DNA from: Chitinivorax sp. PXF-14
GTDB taxonomy: Bacteria > Pseudomonadota > Gammaproteobacteria > Burkholderiales > SCOH01
DNA: 64,000 nt
NCBI RefSeq assembly: GCF_040812015.1
Contig: NZ_JBFNXJ010000016.1
Location: 1-64,000, forward strand
Direction of reading: 5' to 3'
Positions 52,795 to 61,713 of the stretch are shown piece by piece. Numbering within the stretch: the first letter of the stretch is position 1; each line of letters begins with the position of its first letter. The notes under the pieces are model-generated. The model saw only the letters and a program-made list of their open reading frames with translations, was not told the DNA's origin and did not search any database. The translations under genes were made by a program, and so were the position numbers.

Positions 52795-53648
52795 GAATTG
52801 CCCGCTCCCTGCTGGCCCCGCTGCTGCTGTGGGGCCTTGCGCTGGCGCTGCATGCCGAGCCGGCGGCGGTGATCGCGCCGAGCGATGTCTGGCGCGACTA
52901 CCGGATGCTGCTCGGCCAGCGCGATCCGCTGACCCTCACCCAGTTCCGGGGCATGGGCACGCGCCGAGACGTGGTCGAGCTGGTGCTGGTGCAGCAGGCG
53001 CTGCGGCTGGGCGGGTGGCGCGAAGGCATACGCCCGGTCGAGGCAACGGCCTATTCGCGCATTCTGCGTGAGATCGCCGACGGGCGAGCGCTGGTGAGCG
53101 GAACCACCGCCTGGCGAGCCGATCTTGCTCCGCTGGGGGCGGAGGTGTACATCAGCCGCGCGCTGATCGGGCCGGGGCAGTCCGTGGCCGGCTTCTACAC
53201 CGTGCCGGGCAATGTGCGGGCGCTGGCGGCCCGCAACCTGGACGAGGTGCGCCAGCTGCGGGCCGTGTCGAACCGGCAATGGCGCGCCGACTGGGAGGTG
53301 CTGAGCCGGCTCGGCCTGCAGGAGCTGTATGACGTGGCGGCCTGGCCGTCGATGGTCGCCATGCTGGCGGCGGGGCGGGCCGACGTGGTGCTGGCGCCGT
53401 TTCAGCCCGGCAACACCATGCAGTTCAAGACCGGGGGCGCCACGCTGGTGCCGGTTCCCAACATCAAGGTGAGCCTGCCCGGCAGCCGGCATTTCGCGGT
53501 GTCACTGCTGGCCCCGCAGGGGCATGAGGTCGCACAGGCGCTCGATCGCGGCTTGGCACTGCTGCAGCAGCGTGGCGTGATCCGGCGCGCCTATGAACAG
53601 GCCGGCTTCATCAACCCGCGCGTCGCAGGCTGGACAACGCTGAACTGA
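52791..53648 (+). CDS. Periplasmic solute-binding-like protein (SBP family 3-like)
   Basis: The 285-residue product has a signal peptide (SLLAPLLLWGLALALHAEP). The mature part looks like a substrate-binding protein with two lobes: GGWREGIRPVEATAYSRILREIADGRALVSGTTAWRADL, GFYTVPGNVRALAARNLDEVRQLRAVSNRQWRADWEVLSRLG, and WPSMVAMLAAGRADVVLAPFQPGNTMQF. Ligand unknown; no transport genes adjoin it, so it may be a sensor or scavenging protein rather than an ABC component. The ATG at 52791 overlaps the queG stop by 4 bases. Confidence 0.72.
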   Translation: MRIARSLLAPLLLWGLALALHAEPAAVIAPSDVWRDYRMLLGQRDPLTLTQFRGMGTRRDVVELVLVQQALRLGGWREGIRPVEATAYSRILREIADGRALVSGTTAWRADLAPLGAEVYISRALIGPGQSVAGFYTVPGNVRALAARNLDEVRQLRAVSNRQWRADWEVLSRLGLQELYDVAAWPSMVAMLAAGRADVVLAPFQPGNTMQFKTGGATLVPVPNIKVSLPGSRHFAVSLLAPQGHEVAQALDRGLALLQQRGVIRRAYEQAGFINPRVAGWTTLN

Positions 53649-53733
53649 ACGCACACCCTGCGTCTATCCCCAAGTGTGTGCGCATCGGCGTCGGTGTATC
53701 ATGCGCGCTTTGCCGTCTCGTCTCTCTCTCTCT

Positions 53734-54543
53734 ATGTCATCACAAGCTAGCGCCCCGATCGGGGTGTTCGATTCCGGCGTGGGCGGGCTGACCGTGGTCC
53801 GCGCCCTGATGGAGCGGCTGCCGTTCGAGGATATCGTCTACTTCGGCGACACGGCCCGCGTTCCATATGGCGTGAAATCAGTCGACACCATCAAGCATTT
53901 CACTGCGCAGATCACCGAGTTCCTGCTGGAAAAACGCGTGAAGATGCTGATCATCGCCTGCAACACCATGGCGGCGGTCGCGGCCGACGTGGTCAAGCGC
54001 CTGGCCGACGTGCCGGTGCTCGACGTGATCGAGGCCGGCGCACGCAGCGCGGTTGCGGTGACGAAATCCAACGCGATCGGCGTCATCGGCACGCCGACCA
54101 CGATCAATAGCAATGCCTACGCACGCAACATCCACCTGCTCAACTCCGCCACGCGCGTCTATTCCCAGGCCTGCCCGCTGTTCGTGCCGCTGGTGGAAGA
54201 GGGCTGGCTCGATCACCCGGTGACGCGGCTGACCGCGCACGAGTACCTGCGCCCGGTGTTCGTCGAGCAGATCGATACGCTGGTGCTCGGCTGCACCCAC
54301 TATCCCTTGCTCAAGCCGCTGTTGCAGGAAGTCGCCGGCCCGCACATCACGCTCGTCGATTCGGCCACGGCGATGGCCGAGCAAACGGCGCAGTTGCTGG
54401 GCGAGCAGGGGCTGGCCAACGACAAGCGCCATGCACCCGACTACCGCTTCTTCGTGACCGATATCCCGCTGCGCTTCCAGACCATCGGCGAGCGTTTCCT
54501 GGGGCGTTCGCTGGCGCAGGTCGAAATGGTCAAATGGAACTGA
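53734..54543 (+). CDS. murI: Glutamate racemase
   Basis: The 269-residue product begins near APIGVFDSGVGGLTVVRALMERLPFEDIVYFGDTARVPYG. It has the catalytic cysteines in IIACNTMAAVAADV and LVLGCTHYPLLKPLLQ, and GVIGTPTTINSNAY. It makes D-glutamate for peptidoglycan. ATG 53734 was chosen by the family's usual N-terminus; ATG 53701 in frame is also possible. The start region is a (TC)6 tract (53721-53732) and lacks a clear Shine-Dalgarno. Confidence 0.93.
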   Translation: MSSQASAPIGVFDSGVGGLTVVRALMERLPFEDIVYFGDTARVPYGVKSVDTIKHFTAQITEFLLEKRVKMLIIACNTMAAVAADVVKRLADVPVLDVIEAGARSAVAVTKSNAIGVIGTPTTINSNAYARNIHLLNSATRVYSQACPLFVPLVEEGWLDHPVTRLTAHEYLRPVFVEQIDTLVLGCTHYPLLKPLLQEVAGPHITLVDSATAMAEQTAQLLGEQGLANDKRHAPDYRFFVTDIPLRFQTIGERFLGRSLAQVEMVKWN

Positions 54544-54597
54544 GCGCGGGCCTCGCCGCGCGGCGCCCGGGCTTGGCGCATGAGCTGTGAAAAAAAA

Positions 54598-54626
54598 CTG
54601 ACACTATATCGGTGATTACTTATAAT
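54598..54626 (+). promoter_or_regulatory. Strong sigma70-type promoter
   Basis: CTGACA (54598-54603), 17-base spacer, perfect TATAAT (54621-54626), 64 bases before the lipoprotein start. Confidence 0.75.
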
Positions 54627-54689
54627 CAATCCAAATCTAGAGTGGATGATCTAATCCACATGTCTGGCCACTAATTCAGAGGAACCCAC

Positions 54690-55163
54690 ATGAGCATGAC
54701 TTCCCTCGACCTGATCAAGCGCATCACCCTCGCCGCCGCCGTGGCGGGTCTTGCTGCATGTGCCACGCCGCCTGGCGGCGCCACGCCAGAGCAGGCGGCC
54801 GAGACGGCACAGCCCGCGGCCGCTCCCGTCGAGGCCGCGCCGGTGCCTGCCGCCGTGCAACCGGCACTGGTCGGCAATTATGTGGGCAAGTGGATCGTCG
54901 ATGGCCTGGGGCAGTCGGGCAAGGCCGAGTTGAAGATCACCGGCGTCGATGGCAACAAGATCACCGGCGAGGCCACCTGGTTCGATACCCCATTCGGCGA
55001 CCTGACCGAGCCTATCGAAAAGAGCGAGATCAAGGCCGATGGCAGCATCTACGTCCATCATGCGAACAACGCGGAGTACCTGCTGAAGCCGCAGGGCAAG
55101 CGCTTGGTCGGCAACTTCAAGTACGAGGTCTACACCGGCACGCTGGACGTGGACAAGCAATAA
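54690..55163 (+). CDS. Small outer-membrane or periplasmic lipoprotein of unknown function
   Basis: The 157-residue product has a lipoprotein signal (LIKRITLAAAVAGLAACATPP) with lipobox LAAC, then an Ala/Pro-rich segment of about 35 residues. A beta-rich C-terminal domain follows (LVGNYVGKWIVDGLGQSGKAELKITGVDGNKITGEATWFDTPFGDLTEP), of a kind found in small extracytoplasmic lipoproteins; I do not recognise the family. A strong promoter, a GAGGA ribosome site and a terminator bracket it, so it is a monocistronic, probably abundant protein. Confidence 0.78.
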   Translation: MSMTSLDLIKRITLAAAVAGLAACATPPGGATPEQAAETAQPAAAPVEAAPVPAAVQPALVGNYVGKWIVDGLGQSGKAELKITGVDGNKITGEATWFDTPFGDLTEPIEKSEIKADGSIYVHHANNAEYLLKPQGKRLVGNFKYEVYTGTLDVDKQ

Positions 55164-55185
55164 TCCGGCTCCAGTCCGGCGCGAA

Positions 55186-55210
55186 GGGCGGCAGCAGTGC
55201 CGCCCTTTTT
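55186..55210 (+). terminator. Rho-independent terminator of the lipoprotein gene
   Basis: GGGCGGCA (55186-55193), loop GCAG, TGCCGCCC (55198-55205), then five T. Confidence 0.92.
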
Positions 55211-55301
55211 CTTTGCCTGATCGGTGTACCCGGCAATCCGCTGGAGCGGATATAAATCACGCCAAAACAGTGGTTTATGCCTGCCGTGCGGGTCGTGCTA
55301 A

Positions 55302-56708
<1,407 letters not shown>

Positions 56709-56724
56709 CCGCTTTCCATGCCTG

Positions 56725-56753
56725 AAAAAGCCCGGCTGAGAGCCGGGCTTTTT
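56725..56753. terminator. Terminator after purB, symmetric and possibly bidirectional
   Basis: A-run 56725-56729, GCCCGGCT (56730-56737), loop GAG, AGCCGGGC (56741-56748), then T-run 56749-56753. Confidence 0.9.
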
Positions 56754-56830
56754 CATTGCCGGCGCCGGTACCAGCGAGGCAACAGAAGGCCTGGATGAGG
56801 CGGCAGGGCAGGGTGCATTGCAGCAATTTT

Positions 56831-56853
56831 AAGTTGCATATAAAATACATGTT
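56831..56853. promoter_or_regulatory. NsrR-binding site upstream of nsrR
   Basis: A 23-bp near-palindrome: half AAGTTGCATAT (56831-56841), centre A, half AAATACATGTT (56843-56853). It matches the known NsrR consensus of two 11-mers about one base, and lies 39 bases ahead of the nsrR-like gene, suggesting autoregulation. Confidence 0.8.
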
Positions 56854-56891
56854 AATTATCATGGCATCCAACGCTGCCACATGAGCCCGCC

Positions 56892-57341
56892 ATGCAACTT
56901 ACCCGCTTCACCGACCTGGGCTTGCGCGTCCTGATGTATCTCACCCACCGGGACCGCGACGCGCTGGTGACCATCGCCGAGATTGCCGAGCAGTTTGCCG
57001 TGCCGCACAACCATCTGATCAAGGTGGTCAACCGCTTGGGCAAGCTGGGCTGGGTCCACACGCTGCGTGGCCGCAGCGGCGGCTTGCGGCTGGCGGTGGT
57101 GCCGGCCGAGCTGACCATCGGCCGGGTGTTGCGCGAGCTCGAAGGCAGCACCGAACTCATCGATTGCGCCGAGCCGCCGTGCGCGTTGCGCGCCGACTGC
57201 CGTCTGAAGGCCGCACTCGACCAGGGCCTGCGTGCCTTCTATGTCGCCATGGATGCGTTCACGCTGGCCAGCGTGGTCGACGCGCCGACCGGCGACACCA
57301 TCATCACCCTGCATCGCCAGTATCTGGCGCTGCATCGTTAG
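56892..57341 (+). CDS. nsrR: Rrf2-family nitric-oxide-sensing repressor NsrR
   Basis: The 149-residue product begins MQLTRFTDLGLRVLMYLTHRDRDALVTIAEIAEQFAVPHNHLIKVVNRLGKLGWVHTLRGRSGGLRLA, the Rrf2 winged helix. The cluster ligands are Cys92, Cys97 and Cys103 (DCAEPPCALRADC). NsrR holds an Fe-S cluster that NO destroys, releasing DNA. It lies directly before a truncated hemoglobin and then hmp, and both the gene itself and hmp carry matching NsrR sites. Confidence 0.93.
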   Translation: MQLTRFTDLGLRVLMYLTHRDRDALVTIAEIAEQFAVPHNHLIKVVNRLGKLGWVHTLRGRSGGLRLAVVPAELTIGRVLRELEGSTELIDCAEPPCALRADCRLKAALDQGLRAFYVAMDAFTLASVVDAPTGDTIITLHRQYLALHR

Positions 57342-57351
57342 GAGAGGCGCC

Positions 57352-57744
57352 GTGCAGGACATCGCCGAACTGATCGGCCATGATGCCGTGGCCCACGTGG
57401 TCGATCGCTTCTATGACCGCATCCAGCAACACCCGAGCCTGGGCCCGGTCTTCTCCGTGGTGGACGACTGGCCGGAGCACAAGGCCCGGCTCACCCTCTT
57501 CTGGTGGGTCACGCTCGGCGGGGCGCGCTACCGCGACTATCGCTACAGCGTCGCCGAGCGCCATATGGAAGCCGGCTTCACACCGGCCCTGCTGGGCGAC
57601 TGGCTGGCCTTGTTCCGCGACACCATCGAGGCCACGCTGCCGGCCGAACAGGCTGCGCCATGGCTGGCGCGCGCCGAGCGCATCGGCGAATCGCTGGTGC
57701 TGATGCACGAGCACATGCAGGGCCAGATGCCGGCCGAACGCTAG
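57352..57744 (+). CDS. Group III truncated hemoglobin
   Basis: The 130-residue product has HDAVAHVVDRFYDRIQQHPSLGPVFSVVDDWPEHKARLTLFWWVTLGGARYRDY and MEAGFTPALLGDWLALFRDTIEATLPAEQAAPW, typical of group III truncated globins (FYxxxxxxxxLxPxF, WW). It binds heme and probably O2 or NO in the cytoplasm. The GTG start at 57352 has GGAGAGG 5 bases before; it is 11 bases after nsrR, so cotranscribed. It should therefore be under NsrR control, a plausible NO-detoxifying or NO-buffering role. Confidence 0.88.
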   Translation: MQDIAELIGHDAVAHVVDRFYDRIQQHPSLGPVFSVVDDWPEHKARLTLFWWVTLGGARYRDYRYSVAERHMEAGFTPALLGDWLALFRDTIEATLPAEQAAPWLARAERIGESLVLMHEHMQGQMPAER

Positions 57745-57895
57745 GGCCGGCCTCGATCACCCTGGCTAGATGGCCTGGTGCCGCCCAAGCGCCGAACGCC
57801 ATCCCCGCCCCACGTACGTGCACCGTTTTTCCGCTCCCCTTGCCGTCATTGGGGCCGGCTGCTGCGTCATGCGCCGGTGCGTTTTTTCGTGCTTA

Positions 57896-57918
57896 AAGTT
57901 GTATTTTGTATGTAACTA
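57896..57918. promoter_or_regulatory. NsrR-binding site upstream of hmp
   Basis: The minus-strand sequence at 57896-57918 agrees with the nsrR upstream site at 18 of 23 positions; the plus-strand half is AAGTTGTATTT. It ends 14 bases before the hmp start, where a bound repressor would block transcription or initiation. Confidence 0.72.
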
Positions 57919-57931
57919 ATAGGAGATACCC

Positions 57932-59149
57932 ATGCTGTCTGCCCAAGCCCGCCCCCTGATCGCCGCCACGGTGCCCATCCTGCGCGAACACGGGCTCGCC
58001 ATCACTCGCCACTTTTACCAGCGCATGCTGGGCGAGCATCCCGAGCTGAAGAACCTGTTCAACCAGGGCAACCAAGCCGGTGGCGAGCAACAGCAGGCGC
58101 TGGCCGGCGCCGTGTATGCCTACGCGGCCAATATCGACCGGCCCGAGGTGCTGGGCCCGGTGCTCGAGCGCATCGCACACAAGCATGCGAGCCTCGGCAT
58201 CACCCCGGCGCAATACACGATCGTCGGCAAGCACCTGCTGGCCTCGATCGGCGAGGTGCTTGGCGATGCCGTCACACCGGCCATTGCTGCCGCCTGGGAT
58301 GAAGCCTACTGGCTGCTGGCGGTGGAGCTGATCGCACGCGAGGCGCGGCTCTACCATGCCGCGAGCCTGACGCCGGACAGCCATTGGCAGCAACTCAAGG
58401 TGGTGGCACGGCAGCCCCAGGGCGAGCTGGCCGAGTCGTTCACGCTGGCGCGCGAAGATGGCCTGCCCTTGCCAGCCTTCCGCCCTGGGCAATACGTGAG
58501 TGTTGCGTTGAACCTGCCTGCTGGCGGGCTGCGCCAGATCCGCCAGTACAGCCTGTCGGGCGCCCCCGGCGACGCGAACTGGCAGATTACCGTCAAGCGC
58601 GAGAGCGGCGACGGTGAGCGCCCTGCCGGCGCGGTCTCCAATCTGCTGCTCGACACCGTCAAACGTGGTGACCTGCTCGACGTCGGCCCGGCATTCGGTG
58701 ATTTCGTGCTGGATGACGCGGAAACGGGCCCGGTGGTGCTGATCAGCGCCGGCGTGGGGGTGACGCCGATGGTCAGTATGCTGCACGCGCTGAGCCGTGC
58801 GCAGCAGCATCGCCCCGTGGTGTTCGTTCACGCTGCCCGCAATGGCCGTCAGCATGTGCTGCGCGACGCGGTGGCCGAGCTCGCCGAGCGCCATCCCGGC
58901 GTGGAGCAGATCGTGTTCTACGAGGTGCCGCACGCCGACGACCGCGACGGCGTCGATTACGACTACAAGGGCCGCATGGCGCTCGACACGATCCGCGACG
59001 CCGTCATCCTGCCCGATGCCAGCTACTACCTGTGCGGGCCGCTGCCCTTCATGCGGGAACAGCGGCGTGCGTTGATGGACTGTGGCGTGGACGTTGAACG
59101 CATCCGCTACGAGGTGTTCGGGCCGGATCTGCTGACTGGCATGGCCTGA
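57932..59149 (+). CDS. hmp: Flavohemoglobin (nitric oxide dioxygenase)
   Basis: The 405-residue product has an N-terminal globin (MLSAQARPLIAATVPILREHGLAITRHFYQRMLGEHPELKNLFNQGNQAGGEQQQALAGAVYAYAANID with HKHASLGI, the proximal His region), an FAD domain (RQYSLSGAPGD) and an NAD domain (ISAGVGVTPMVSMLHAL, YYLCGPLPFMREQRRALMDCG). It converts NO with O2 and NADH to nitrate. AGGAG lies 7 bases before the start. The NsrR site upstream and nsrR nearby show its regulation. Confidence 0.97.
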   Translation: MLSAQARPLIAATVPILREHGLAITRHFYQRMLGEHPELKNLFNQGNQAGGEQQQALAGAVYAYAANIDRPEVLGPVLERIAHKHASLGITPAQYTIVGKHLLASIGEVLGDAVTPAIAAAWDEAYWLLAVELIAREARLYHAASLTPDSHWQQLKVVARQPQGELAESFTLAREDGLPLPAFRPGQYVSVALNLPAGGLRQIRQYSLSGAPGDANWQITVKRESGDGERPAGAVSNLLLDTVKRGDLLDVGPAFGDFVLDDAETGPVVLISAGVGVTPMVSMLHALSRAQQHRPVVFVHAARNGRQHVLRDAVAELAERHPGVEQIVFYEVPHADDRDGVDYDYKGRMALDTIRDAVILPDASYYLCGPLPFMREQRRALMDCGVDVERIRYEVFGPDLLTGMA

Positions 59150-59242
59150 TAACCGGCCCGCGATCTAGTCGCGCAAGCCAGCACGCATGCACGACTGGTC
59201 GTGGGCGGGCTGCGGCCGGTGGCGCACCCCTCGCCGCCCGGC

Positions 59243-59821
59243 TCAGAGCGTGATCTTCGCGCCAAGCACGTCGAGGAACCTGGCCAGCCAGATCGGATGG
59301 GCGGGCCAAGCCGGTGCGGTGACCAGCTTGCCGTCGACGACGGCCTGATCGACCGGCACGTTGACATACTCACCGCCGGCCAGCGTGACTTCCGGGCCCA
59401 CGGCGGGGTAGGCCGTCAGCTTGCGCCCCTTCACCACGCCGGCGGCCGTGAGCACCTGGATGCCATGGCACACGGCGGCAACCGGCTTGTCGTGTTCGAA
59501 GAAATGGCGCGTGATCTCGAGCACCTTCGGGTTCAGTCGGATGTACTCCGGCGCCCGCCCGCCGGCAATGACCAGGCCGGCATAATCGGCCGGCACCACG
59601 TCGGCGAAGCTCAGGTTCAGCGTGAAGTTGTGGCCGCGCTTCTCGGTGTAGGTCTGGTCGCCCTCGAAGTCGTGTATGGCGGTGCGGATCACGTCGCCGC
59701 CGCGCTTGTCGGGACAGACCGCGTGCACGGTGTAGCCGACCATCTGCAGTGCCTGGAACGGCACCATCAGCTCGTAGTCCTCGACATAATCCCCGGCCAG
59801 GATCAGTAATTGCTTGCTCAT
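59243..59821 (-). CDS. DJ-1/PfpI-family protein
   Basis: The 192-residue product begins [37 protein letters not shown], with the catalytic Glu near position 15. Its nucleophile elbow is [29 protein letters not shown]-1/PfpI proteins of this length are annotated as proteases, glyoxalases or amidases; the substrate here is not known. It is convergent with hmp and precedes no obvious partner. The Glu and Cys are both present, so it is probably active. Confidence 0.9.
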   Translation of the reverse strand: MSKQLLILAGDYVEDYELMVPFQALQMVGYTVHAVCPDKRGGDVIRTAIHDFEGDQTYTEKRGHNFTLNLSFADVVPADYAGLVIAGGRAPEYIRLNPKVLEITRHFFEHDKPVAAVCHGIQVLTAAGVVKGRKLTAYPAVGPEVTLAGGEYVNVPVDQAVVDGKLVTAPAWPAHPIWLARFLDVLGAKITL

Positions 59822-59947
59822 GTCAGGCTCCTTGGGTGAGTAGGTTCCACTTGATTATGGTCGCCACTCACCAAGGCTGCTAGGCCGGCTCGATGAATCT
59901 TGCATGACCGGCAGCTGCCGTACCCGCCTCACGGCAGCCGCGCAGGC

Positions 59948-60241
59948 TTACTTGAAGAAGCCGCGTGCCTTCATGCGATCACACGGGTTGCGCCGCATCA
60001 TCGGCATCGGCCGGCCCTGTTCCTTGGCGCGCTCGTCCATCTGCTTGTGATGCTCGTCGATATAGGCCTTGCACTCGTCGTAAGTCTTGAACCCCATCAT
60101 TTTCTGGCGGTGTTCGTCACGCTCGCTCGGGCTCATCATGCCCCAGCCGGGCGACAGCTGCTTGGCCGGCGGCAGTGTTGGCTCGGCTGCCAGGGCCAGG
60201 TTGGCGGCGAGCAGGCTGGCCATCAGCACGAGTGTTTTCAT
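59948..60241 (-). CDS. Small secreted protein, possible metal-associated
   Basis: The 97-residue product has a signal peptide (MKTLVLMASLLAANLALAAEP). The mature part is rich in Met, His and charged residues: WGMMSPSERDEHRQKMMGFKTYDECKAYIDEHHKQMDERAKEQGRPMPMMRRNPCDRMKARGFFK. The MMSPSERDEHRxKM pattern resembles small periplasmic proteins found near metal or cytochrome genes in betaproteobacteria. Function unknown. The start ATG 60241 has AAGGAG 6 bases upstream; a GTG just before is also in frame. Confidence 0.75.
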   Translation of the reverse strand: MKTLVLMASLLAANLALAAEPTLPPAKQLSPGWGMMSPSERDEHRQKMMGFKTYDECKAYIDEHHKQMDERAKEQGRPMPMMRRNPCDRMKARGFFK

Positions 60242-60336
60242 CACAGTCTCCTTCGTTGGGATGGATTACGCCCGTTCACTATAGCCGCTGTCCGCTCGCC
60301 CGCACTGGGTCGAGATGCGCCAGGCCGCCGCCAGCG

Positions 60337-61713
60337 TTAATTGATACTGAGGCGCTCCATGCGATAGCGCATCGAGCGGAAGGTGATGCCAAGCACCTTG
60401 GCCGCTGCGGTGCGGTTGAAGCGGGTTTTTTCCAGCGCCTCGAGGATGGCCTCCTTCTCGATGCGGTCGAGGTAGTCCTGCAACGGATACTTGTCACCGC
60501 CCGCGGCCTGTATGAATGATTCGTCCTCGCTGCTCGACGGGGTCAGCTGCAGGTCTGCTTCTTCGATGTGCTGGCCGTCGGACAAGGCCAGCGCGCGCTC
60601 GAGGATGTTCTCCAGCTCGCGCACATTGCCTGGGAAGTCATAGTGCATCAGCGCCTTGAGCGCCGCCGGGTCGAGTGTCGGCAGGCCGAGCCCGAGCTGC
60701 TCGGCGACGCGCGCCAGCACGGCCTCGGCGATGATCGGTATGTCGTCGCGCATCTCGCGCAGCGGCGGCATCCTGAGCTCGATCACGTTGAGGCGGTAAT
60801 ACAGGTCCTGGCGGAAGCGCCCGGCCTCGACACAATCGCCGAGATTCTGGTGGGTGGCGCTGATGATGCGCACGTCCATCGTTTCCTCGCTCGGGCTGCC
60901 GAGCTTGCGCACCTTCTTTTCCTGGATCACGCGTAGCAGCTTCACCTGCATCATCAGCGGCAGGTCGGCCACCTCGTCGAGGAACAGCGTGCCGCCGTTG
61001 GCGGCCTGGAAGAAGCCCTCGCGCTCCTGGTCGGCGCCGGTGAAGGCGCCTTTTTTGTAGCCGAAGAACTCGCTCTCCATCAGGTTCTCCGGGATCGCGC
61101 CGCAGTTCACCGGCACAAAGGGCTTGGCGGCGCGTGCGCTCTTCTCGTGGATCATGCGCGCCGCGCGCTCCTTGCCCGAGCCCGATTCGCCGGTGATGTA
61201 GACCGGCGCATTGGAGCGCGCGAGCTTGTCTATCATCTCGCGCGCCGTCTGCAGCGCTGGCGACGCACCCAGGAAGCGGCTCTCGGCGCTGCCCTTGCGG
61301 CCAGCCGCGGCCGTGCCGGCAGTGCTGCGGTCGAGGTTCAGCGCGGATTTGATCAGCGTGCGCAATTGTTCGAGCACGATGGGCTTGGACAGGTAGTCGA
61401 AAGCGCCAGCTTTAAGCGCCAGCACCGCATTTTCGGTGCTGCCATAGGCGGTGATGACGGCAATCGGGATATCCAGGCCCTGTTTCTGGATATGCTGCAC
61501 GATCTGCAGCCCTTCGCCGTCGGGTAGGCGCATGTCGGTCAGGCACAGGTCGAAGTGCTGCCCGGCCAGCTTCGCCAGGGCATCCTTGACCGTGCCGGCC
61601 GGCGTCACCTCAAGCCCCATGCGCAGCAGCGTCAGCTCCAGCAGCTCGCGGATGTCGGGCTCGTCGTCGATCACCAGTACGTGTTTGGTGCTGCCTGTGT
61701 CTCGTTTGCTCAT
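60337..61713 (-). CDS. pilR: Sigma54-dependent response regulator PilR
   Basis: The 458-residue product has a receiver domain (HVLVIDDEPDIRELLELTLLRMGLEV; Asp60 in LCLTDMRLPDGEG), a sigma54-interacting AAA+ domain (ITGESGSGKERAARMIHE, GYKKGAFTGADQEREGFFQAANGGTLFLDEVADL, with the GAFTGA loop) and a Fis-type DNA-binding end (LEALEKTRFNRTAAAKVLGITFRSMRYRME). It activates sigma54 promoters such as pilA. ATG 61713 overlaps the pilS stop (61710-61712); ATG 61719 is another option. Confidence 0.93.
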   Translation of the reverse strand: MSKRDTGSTKHVLVIDDEPDIRELLELTLLRMGLEVTPAGTVKDALAKLAGQHFDLCLTDMRLPDGEGLQIVQHIQKQGLDIPIAVITAYGSTENAVLALKAGAFDYLSKPIVLEQLRTLIKSALNLDRSTAGTAAAGRKGSAESRFLGASPALQTAREMIDKLARSNAPVYITGESGSGKERAARMIHEKSARAAKPFVPVNCGAIPENLMESEFFGYKKGAFTGADQEREGFFQAANGGTLFLDEVADLPLMMQVKLLRVIQEKKVRKLGSPSEETMDVRIISATHQNLGDCVEAGRFRQDLYYRLNVIELRMPPLREMRDDIPIIAEAVLARVAEQLGLGLPTLDPAALKALMHYDFPGNVRELENILERALALSDGQHIEEADLQLTPSSSEDESFIQAAGGDKYPLQDYLDRIEKEAILEALEKTRFNRTAAAKVLGITFRSMRYRMERLSIN

